Under the pieces are notes generated by a model. It saw nothing but the letters and a program-made list of their open reading frames with translations, was not told the origin of the DNA and ran no database searches. A DNA stretch of 62,784 nucleotides from assembly GCA_034698045.1 (NCBI GenBank), contig JAQGAU010000015.1, positions 1 through 62,784 of the forward strand, given 5' to 3'. Both the position numbers and the translations under genes were made by a program. The stretch is from Paramacrobiotus richtersi. Lineage: Eukaryota; Tardigrada; Eutardigrada; Parachela; Macrobiotidae. Below, one piece after another: positions 57,693-62,784 of the stretch (position 1 is the first letter of the stretch; each line of letters starts with the position of its first letter).

Positions 57693-60600
57693 GTGCCGTC
57701 GTGGGCAATTTTTCAATTGGCGTTGCCATGAAAAAGGCCAAGCAAACCGGTGTAGGATGGGTTTCAGCAAGAGGTAATCTTTATAATTATGTATAGTAGT
57801 TGTTAGTTCAGAATTTATTTTATTGTGTTTACGCTTGGATTACTTTTTTAAATTTGGCACAGTTCTGTTGACGTACGTCCCTTTTAAACTGGGTATTACT
57901 GGCAAAATATCACGAATAAAATATACAAACTCATAACAATTGCGTTGTGGACAGCCACAGAGACATTCGTATTATGCTGTTCGATGAAATATATCAGAAA
58001 AACTATAGTTATTGTGTAAATACCAACTGCTTTATTGCCAAAGTGATTTATTAATGTCTAATTATGGCAGATTAACGTCGTAATGCGCACATAATAAGTG
58101 TGGAACTTAATGGAGGTGTGACCAGTATTTGATTTTTAGCATCGAATCATTTCGAATTCGGCATTGCCGGGTATTATAATTTACAAGCCGTTCTTGAAAG
58201 ATTAATTGGATTCGCCTTTTGCAATACGAGTCCATGCATCGGCAGTTTCGACTCGAGCCAAAACATCAAGTAATCAATCTGCCTCTGAAAACACAATTAA
58301 TAAATATGCCGTATTAAACAATTAAAATCTTCTTTAAATTTCCTTTGTGACTACTTAACATATCTGAATTATCTATCAAGTTCGTAGAGAAAAACAGCCT
58401 TGTCTAAAACAGGACGGCGGGGCTGTTTTCTTTCGCTGATCGAAATGACGAAGCTGTTAATTACAGTAAATAAAAATAAATTCTATGCACCTGAATGCAA
58501 AATTGCCATTTGCTAACTATTATGTTGAACATGTTATGTACGGCAATAAGCAGCGCTTCGGCGACTAACGCGTTCCCCTTGATATACGAATGGCGGTAGC
58601 ATTCACCGGCGGAATCTAGTGTTGAGTGAAATTCGTTTTAATCCGTGGCGATCACGGGGATTCGATAACTAGTTTAGCTTTTTTTCCTTTCTGAAGTATG
58701 AAGAATAATTTACTTATTTTTTAATCAGTACGAATTTTTCAAGCAAATACCCGTACACGCACCACCAAAAACACTATAAACAAAAAACAAAGTATATCAA
58801 AATATAACAAAATATATGGAGCATAATATATCCTGATAGTGCTGGTATGCATGTACGATTTATCACCGTTTAATGTTTAAGGCGGTTTCTGTTGTAGAAG
58901 AACGGTATTTGCCTTTGCATTGACATTGCTAACTTCTCAACTAGAACCGCGATTATAGTAGAACAATGGCAACAACAATAAGCCACTGCAGCTCACCATA
59001 GTTTATTTATTTATTGACTTATCTCAGATGGTTTATTTGTTCCCGCCCATATAGATAAGAACTGGCAGTTGTGCACTCACATGCACTTAGTTTGTTTTTT
59101 TGTATGTTACTGCAATTAACGGCATCCTTGTTATCCTTGTTTCGGTAAGACAAAGAACACAGCACCGCTCTGTCGTTTACTGGTCATGCAGTTACGCGTA
59201 TCTCAGTATCTGTAAACCTGGTGATTCAGGCGTATGCAGTAGTTGCAGTTCGAAGGTTCGGCTCGGAAAATGTTAATTTTATTAAATAACATTAAATTTA
59301 AGTTATTGAATAATTAAAATTTCATAAACTAAATAAGTTTATAGTTTATTAATATTTTGTTAAGCACCTTTAGGATTTTACTGTAACGGTATGAGAGGAT
59401 ATCGTTTCACTTTTTCGTTGTTACTTGGCAGTATTTGCTCGCAGTCATTACTTCCTAAGTAGCTGCCATATTTCAGATATACATACAGATATTTATATAT
59501 ATACATCTTTTTCAACAGAGAATTGTCCGAGATTGATAGAATGATTACTTCGATATTCTCATATTCATAGCATTTAATATCTTATTTTTATGTATTCTGC
59601 CGTTCAGTTAAATCCTCCTATTTTGCTATTCAATTATTCTGCCCGGTGTGCCGTCTGCCGGCTTTTGTATTACTGTATACTCCTCATTTGTCCATACAGC
59701 TGGCTTTGGGTACGCATGCCATGTGCGTAATGGCTCCGGCGGCTAATAGGGATTATTTCACGTTGGACATGGCGACAACGACGGTAATTGTGCCATGAGA
59801 TTGGTACCTCAGGAAATTAACTGCACGATTCCCGCGCCATGTGGCCATTGGTAAAATTTTACCGCGCCATGTGGGCGGTGGACTAATGCCATTGGGAGGG
59901 GTACGGACCGTACGGTCACACTTTGTGATGGCTTTCTTGAAGACTGTCAGGTTGAATTGCAACGTACATTCAATACATATGTTTTGTAGATCTGAAATTA
60001 ATTGTTATCAAATGCCTAACATAAAACAAACAGTATATTAATGAAGTTTAAAACAGTATAGTCGTTTCACAAAACTGATGCGGTTGTGTTGTTTCTGTAT
60101 AATACCACCGGTTTATGATTTTTGTGTAATAATTGCCGCTCATTTTTTGGGCCGGTTTTGAATCAGCTGTTATGATGTACGCTCGACGTTAAATAGCATC
60201 ACGGTATTCTTATCGTCATCTTGGGAAAAGTATGATTTTTTATAAATGCTGTTTCATTGAAATTTAGACTGAGAAAGGTTTGTTTATCCAAACTGCGAAT
60301 GGTGTACCATCGGTGTGTACGCAGTGTCGTAGTGCGGGTGTGTACGCAGTGTCGTAGTACGGTGGCAGTCGTGCATGTTAATATCACCGTCTCACTGTGT
60401 CTGAACATAACGCATTTCTGAAAAATCGATTCTGCTGCGTTAGTGATTTTATAGCCATGGAAAATTTTTTCGTTGTATGAGATTCAATCAGAAATTTAAG
60501 TTGTTTTATAATGTATTGCAACAATTGCATCGGTTTGCAATTGTTTGGAAAAAATGCATGTGCTGTTGTTGTGTGGAAAATAAAAATAAATAGAGTGAAA

Positions 60601-61065
60601 TAAAATCCAGTCTTTGCCGTATCTATAGTGCAGATACGGATGAAACGAATATACTACAAATCCATATAAATGAAAGGCTGCAGAATGTTTACTCGAGAGC
60701 ATTACAGATAACACAGCTTCCTGTTTTCCAGTAGGACAGGAAATGAAAGAATTAATATTGTTATTACACAGATACAGGTGGCGAAGCAACGGGCGGTTAC
60801 AAGGGCTACTTCAAGGGAAGTACGCGTTGAAGGTGATGGTGGAGATCTTTTGCGAAAAACTGGCCAATGTGTAATGCGGCGTTCGGGTCGCTGGTGCGCC
60901 CATGGACCAAGCCACTAGTGAGGCTGATTCGGTATATCCGTTGAGAGGAACGGAGTAATTCTGGCTGATTGATCAGTGTTTATAGGCTGGATATTACAGG
61001 GTCAGTGTTTTGGAGCGATCGATCCGGATTGCTTTGGCTGAGCGATTACAAGAATTCCTAAATAA
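57693..61065 (+). pseudogene. LDH2-family malate/lactate-type dehydrogenase, decayed
   Basis: The LDH2/MDH2 family comprises NAD(P)-dependent oxidoreductases unrelated to classical LDH. Exon 57693-57773 (TTTCAG acceptor, GTAATC donor): VVGNFSIGVAMKKAKQTGVG, then WVSAR. Exon from 58140, joining in phase: ASNHFEFGIAGYY, then LIGFAFCNTSP; then a frameshift before STRAKTSS. Exon from 59700: LALGTHAMCVMAPA, then DYFTLDMATTTV, then TGA. About 59840: VAIGKI in another frame. Exon from 60778: GEATGGYKGY, then MVEIFCEKLA, then a shift to AAFGSLVRPW. About 61015-61065: AIDPDCFG, stop, then ERLQEFLNKY after a shift. The order is that of the family (PVVG, SNHxGIAGYY, NTSP, LGTNP, LDMATTxV, GYKGY, AIDPxCF). 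Two extra codons (FE) split the SNHFG motif. The N-terminal exon is missing. Confidence 0.9.
60312..60366 (+). repeat. Tandem duplication carrying the 14-mer core
   Basis: GTGTGTACGCAGTGTCGTAG is repeated after about 26 bases. The second unit runs into CGTAGTACGGTGGC (60353-60366), a two-mismatch copy of the dispersed motif; the first ends CGTAGTGCGGGTG. It shows the motif taking part in a short local duplication. Confidence 0.7.
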
Positions 61066-61110
61066 ATATCGTCCGCCATTTGGAACCGGTATGCCACTTG
61101 TTTATACTGA

Positions 61111-61920
61111 TTATTTGTGAGTGAAAACCAGGCGGATGCCATCGTCGCGGATGTTACTGCCGTGCCCGTGACGAATATCCAGGAAACCTATTACGAACAG
61201 AAAAGTAATATACTGGGCTATCCGGACCAACTGACTTCCGCCTTTCAGTTTAATCTCCATTTCCGCATCTCCCTTGGACTGGCCTTTTATGCTGGTCTCT
61301 TCTTGATGAATGACTTCATCAAAATATCGTCGCCCTTTCCAACAGTAAATCCACGAAATGACTTTGGTTTGGGTTGTATGTAGATTGTAGATAATGTGGA
61401 AAGTCCTGAAAATGGGTTTCCTGGTGACCGTTATTTCCCCTTCGGTAATGGGTCCGTTTGGTCTGGCTTGCATGTTACAGTCCACTGTAGCGTAGATACC
61501 GACTGCTCCGGGGATAACACTACCAGTCAGGTTCACCTATGCCAAGCACTGGCGGGTAGGCAAAGGTCAGCGTTTTCGTCTAGTCTGGCGAGATCAAGTA
61601 TCATAATTAAGATCAATTATTACCGGTTGATTTCACTGTAATTGCGTAACCGTTGCGATACGTTTGCAGTGTATTGTTTCCATTAGGATCTTGTTTTCTT
61701 CATTACCCACGCCACTTTCGTCAGCGCCAGCGAAGTATTAATTTCCATTTTATTTGCCTCTATCGTTCTGGCGTTCCGCAGATACCTCCAGCCGGTTACC
61801 TATCGCACAATCAAGCGGGTTACTCCGAACGAAATACCGAAATAGTATTTCAACTTGTTTGCTGTTTACATGTACATGACATTGTGGTGCTCTCTTCAAT
61901 CACCACGAGAACTTAATGGA
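61111..61920. other. Overlapping opposed open frames, coding strand unclear
   Basis: The minus strand has a 141-codon frame (61111-61536) opening MNLTGSVIPGAVGIYATVDC. The plus strand has an 88-codon frame (61117-61383) with QFNLHFRISLGLAFYAGLFL, then a second block (GFLVTVISPSVMGPFGLACM) and a third near 61690-61850 (FASIVLAFRRYLQPVTYRTI). The plus-strand blocks look like successive membrane helices and could be exons of a multi-pass protein. I recognise no family on either strand. Confidence 0.3.
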
Positions 61921-61957
61921 CCTAGTTGGAACTGCAGGAATTTCTGAATGTTTCGTT

Positions 61958-62150
61958 GCTGCATAACTACACAGCAACACGATATGTACAAAGTAATCAG
62001 CTATCGTAATTTCATTATTAATTTTTTTTATTTTTCACTGTTCATCTATTACTGTAATTTCATTATTTTAGGTTACATTAATTCTTTCATTAATTCTTGA
62101 TTAATTATCCGTTATTATCGGGGTTTCATTACTATCGTCTTTAACCCATG
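61958..62150 (-). repeat. Inverted copy of the 3.2-3.35 kb / 10.24-10.4 kb tract
   Basis: GCTGCATAACTACACAGCAA and the following TCGTAATTTCATTATT words are the reverse complement of 3190-3350. The dispersed repeat thus recurs at the far end of the window. Confidence 0.65.
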
Positions 62151-62784
62151 ACCGCCTGGTACCAGAAGGAGTGCGAATTTCGCCTCCAAAACTTGGATTT
62201 ACCGATCAAAAAATTCAATTAAGAAACCGTAAATTTTTGGTAATTTTTCTGACCATAGGTCAGCGAGGGCAGTATGGTGCCAAACTGGCATCGGTGGGCA
62301 TGAACCAAATTTCACTACATTAAAATTTATTTTTTTATAAATGCGCTACGAAAGTTTGCCTGTCTTTAAAGCGCTAGTTATGGTCAGTTTCGCCAGGGCT
62401 ATCCATTGGGATGCACCCGGTGGTCATCCGAATGACCAATGGGCAGCTGTAAAAATCATTTTTTAATTTAAGAAGAAAATCATTTGAAAAACCGGCTTTC
62501 TTGGGGTCAAAAGCAGGTTCCCGACATTTTTCTAGTTTAGCTGACCTGTTCCGTATAGAAAATACAACAGGGAGTCGTTCTTCGCTTCGCAGATTTCAGA
62601 ACTGGCCACTACAGGAATACCGGGATACGTTATAATGCTGTGTATATTGTAATAATCTTCTCCATAATAAACCTTTTCATCTTAACGATCTATAGTTCCT
62701 TTAAATGACCAAGAAACAGGCAAAAGTTGCTTCGTTGCTCATTTACGGAAGTATTCCTATATGGGATGACCGCTTGGGCCGTCA
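62151..62784. other. No feature recognised at the right edge
   Basis: Only short open frames and no motif copy. A CCAATGGG/CCATTGGG pair near 62400-62445 is the only local structure noticed. Confidence 0.4.

Noticed and set aside
13989-61065. All frameshifts being sequencing errors in functional genes
   Set aside because: Conserved catalytic residues are substituted, exons are deleted, reordered and inverted, and duplicate copies carry different lesions. Errors could still explain single cases such as the cyclase near 15135.

Overview
ORGANISM AND OVERALL CHARACTER. This is nuclear DNA of an animal. It is moderately AT-rich, with GT-AG introns and remnants of genes typical of metazoans: flightless-1, a membrane guanylyl cyclase, diacylglycerol kinase, TMEM147, RIOK1 and adenylosuccinate lyase. 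The single intact gene encodes an F-box-like protein whose style recalls lineage-expanded families I associate with tardigrades. That assignment is a weak recollection, so 'small invertebrate, possibly a tardigrade' is as far as I would go. There is no sign of prokaryotic organisation. LAYOUT. 0.2-11.4 kb: two copies of a BTB-domain-like unit, the first split by about 5 kb of later material that includes a very large inverted repeat (4.13-6.03 kb) and a nested hairpin. 11.4-22 kb: mostly empty, with a decayed receptor guanylyl cyclase (14.0-15.4 kb) and a small inverted-repeat transposon-like element (17.26-17.61 kb). 22-34 kb: isolated remnants of a Gfo/Idh/MocA oxidoreductase, an AGC protein kinase, one clean TMEM147 exon and a RIOK1 exon. 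34-40.2 kb: sparse, with a foldback element (37.9-38.2 kb) and two diacylglycerol-kinase exons. 40.7-45.5 kb: a long broken flightless-1 copy (LRR domain into the first gelsolin repeat). 46.1-50.5 kb: the intact three-exon gene, bracketed by about 0.35-0.4 kb direct repeats. 52.3-57.4 kb: another copy of the 4 kb repeat, scrambled adenylosuccinate lyase exons, and a second flightless-1 copy with an internal inversion. 57.7-61.1 kb: a broken LDH2-family dehydrogenase. HOW IT FITS TOGETHER. Apart from the 46.9-48.9 kb gene, nearly every recognisable coding segment is a fragment of a different conserved gene. The fragments carry stops, frameshifts, deletions or inversions but keep their splice-site structure, so they were copied as DNA and not through mRNA. 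The region reads as a gene-fragment graveyard or a rapidly duplicating accessory block. Running through it is an unexplained 14-base motif, CGTAGTGNAGTGGC: 12 exact copies on both strands where about 0.002 would be expected by chance, plus about two dozen near matches. It is present beside many gene remnants but is not seen around the intact gene. It resembles a Pol III A box but has no consistent B box, and it is the strongest unexplained signal in the window. All homology calls are from reading translations by eye; no database search was run.
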